Below are positions 63,101-64,000 of a stretch of DNA of 64,000 bases, piece by piece. The notes beneath the pieces were generated by a model. That model ran no database searches, had not been told where the DNA came from, and saw nothing but the letters and a program-made list of their open reading frames with translations. The translations under genes were made by a program, and so were the position numbers. Origin of the DNA: Clavelina lepadiformis (taxonomy: Eukaryota; Chordata; Ascidiacea; Aplousobranchia; Clavelinidae); assembly GCF_947623445.1 (NCBI RefSeq), contig NC_135246.1:16103856-16167855 (forward strand). The letters run 5' to 3'. Each line of letters begins with the position of its first letter. Position 1 is the first letter of the stretch.

Positions 63101-64000
63101 CACTCTTGTGAGAAAGGTGGAGAAAACTTTTATTTTGTAACGAAGTAATAGTGGACAAGCTTGACTTCAACGAGGACATTTAAGCCAATTCTAAATAATA
63201 ATGAACCATACAAAGCAAATGGTTAAATGTCGTTGGCTTGAGTTGAAGTGGGTATACAATTACACCATCTTTTAAGATATATTTACGCTCTTAAGAGTAA
63301 ATGAGTCAGCTTTGATTAACTATATACTTTGAACATAATTAAAGTAGTCTTTTTACGGATCACAATAATAACCTGCCTTGTGTTGTTCAGAGGGATCGTA
63401 CACTCCACCTGGTGAAGTGAAAAAACGGCCCAGAACTGCTTTTACCCCAGAACAAATTAAGCGACTCGAAGGTGAATTCCACCGAAATAAATATCTCTCA
63501 GTTAGCAAGCGAATGGAGTTATCAAAGGCACTTAAACTTACCGAGACTCAGGTATTTTGAATTTGAAAGCAATCTGGTTTTGATATAAAACTTGAAAAAC
63601 TAACACCTAAAAATAATCGTATGCAAGATCAACATATTATTGTATATATGCCTGATGGTACAAAATCTAAATCTTTGTTAAAATGCAGTTAAATGTTGAC
63701 GAAAAATTTTCACACTCTTTGGTGTGCTTTTCTCCAAAACAGTGCTTAATGTTCACAAGTCATTCAATTTCAACAATTTAACCGTCAGTGCTTAATTTTC
63801 CGACAGATCAAAATCTGGTTCCAAAATCGCCGAACAAAGTGGAAGCGGGAATATCTGAGCGAATGGGAGGTGTGGGCTCACCAGAATTATTACGCCATGA
63901 ATGGGCTTTACGGGGCCGCAGCAGCAGCTAGTGCCCTGGCTGCCCAAACTCCCATGCCCGGAAGTCACTATTCTCCATCTTCAGCTGCTGCAGTTGTCGA
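57190..64000 (+). CDS. ANTP/NK-like homeobox transcription factor, 5' part (runs off the right edge)
   Basis: Nuclear DNA-binding regulator. Visible coding exons: 57190-57790, 62886-63116, 63391-63551, 63807 to beyond 64000; phases agree (1, 1, 0). Exon 1 encodes about 200 low-complexity, Ser/Glu-rich residues. Exon 2 has HFNISRIIEH, an eh1-like motif that may bind Groucho co-repressors. Exon 3 starts the homeodomain (KKRPRTAFTPEQIKRLEGEF) and ends at TETQ. Exon 4 resumes IKIWFQNRRTKWKRE, so the intron lies at the classical homeodomain position 44/45. After it come YLSEWEVWAHQNYYAM and an Ala-rich stretch. Gln50 and the KRPRTAF arm fit ANTP-class NK-like factors. A relation to the Nedx/lms group is a guess from memory; rough-, BarH- or Vax-like are alternatives. 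The start may be ATG at 57190 or 57199. Confidence 0.88.
57791..62885 (+). other. First intron of the homeobox gene
   Basis: A 5.1 kb intron beginning GTAATT and ending TTTTTTTTACAG. It holds a strong 220-base inverted repeat at 61170-61391 and a GC-richer patch near 59515-59620 with an ATG in good context (AAAATGGCG at 59565). No other gene is evident. First introns of developmental regulators often carry enhancers, but none could be identified by eye. Confidence 0.6.
61170..61391. mobile_element. Foldback (MITE-like) inverted repeat in the homeobox intron
   Basis: The left arm (GTATGACAATCC, then ACAAAAGTGA, CGTTACGTGTAAGG, TATTGGGT, AAGTGGG, AAACGCG) is mirrored on the right, read in reverse from 61391 (GTATGACAAACC, ACAAAAGTGA, CGTTACGTGTGCAG, TATTGGGT, AAGTGGG, AAACGCG). 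The arms are about 80 bases with small differences and a central loop. A target-site duplication could not be fixed, so the transposon nature is likely but unproven. Confidence 0.6.

Overview
The window looks like genomic DNA from a tunicate, most likely an ascidian close to Ciona. It is AT-rich, has short introns with standard GT/AG borders, dense small repeats, and multi-exon animal genes. No database search was possible, so the organism is an inference from overall character and the gene families.

Positions 897-44656 hold a local cluster of eleven copies or fragments of one gene family: Golgi-type carbohydrate sulfotransferases of the HNK-1 / chondroitin-4-O / dermatan sulfotransferase superfamily. 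I name them ST1 to ST11 from left to right. An intact member has six coding exons with nearly fixed lengths (exon 2 mostly 157, exon 3 212, exon 4 158 or 161, exon 5 167 or 170, exon 6 230-242 bases) and fixed phases. It encodes about 370-380 residues: a short cytosolic tail, one membrane anchor in exon 1, the 5'-phosphosulfate site in exon 3, the 3'-phosphate site in exon 4, and a Cys-Asp-Pro-Cys plus Lys-Leu-Glu-Thr block in exon 5. Four sequence subtypes can be told apart: alpha (ST1), beta (ST9, remnant ST2), gamma (ST3, ST8, headless ST6) and delta (ST10, ST11). ST1, ST3, ST8, ST9, ST10 and ST11 look whole. ST2, ST4, ST5 and ST7 are broken or mosaic. ST6 lacks exon 1.

The cluster is built from rearranged copies of an ancestral block: alpha gene (reverse), nested transposons, beta gene (reverse), gamma gene (forward). 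One copy runs from 897 to 11820. A second is inverted and scrambled over about 15960-36900. ST6 and ST8 form a roughly 3.3 kb inverted repeat around a mosaic spacer. Several genes are spliced together from different subtypes, which points to frequent non-allelic recombination and gene conversion.

Mobile DNA: a LINE 3' relic at the left edge; a nest at 4191-6792 of a hAT-like element holding a pogo/Tigger-like element holding an APE-type LINE; a half of that nest at 18429-18806; and the other half with a longer LINE at 33291-36930.

From 44657 to 57189 I see no gene. From 57190 to the right edge runs the 5' part of an ANTP/NK-like homeobox gene with four visible exons and a 5.1 kb first intron. 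It continues beyond the window.
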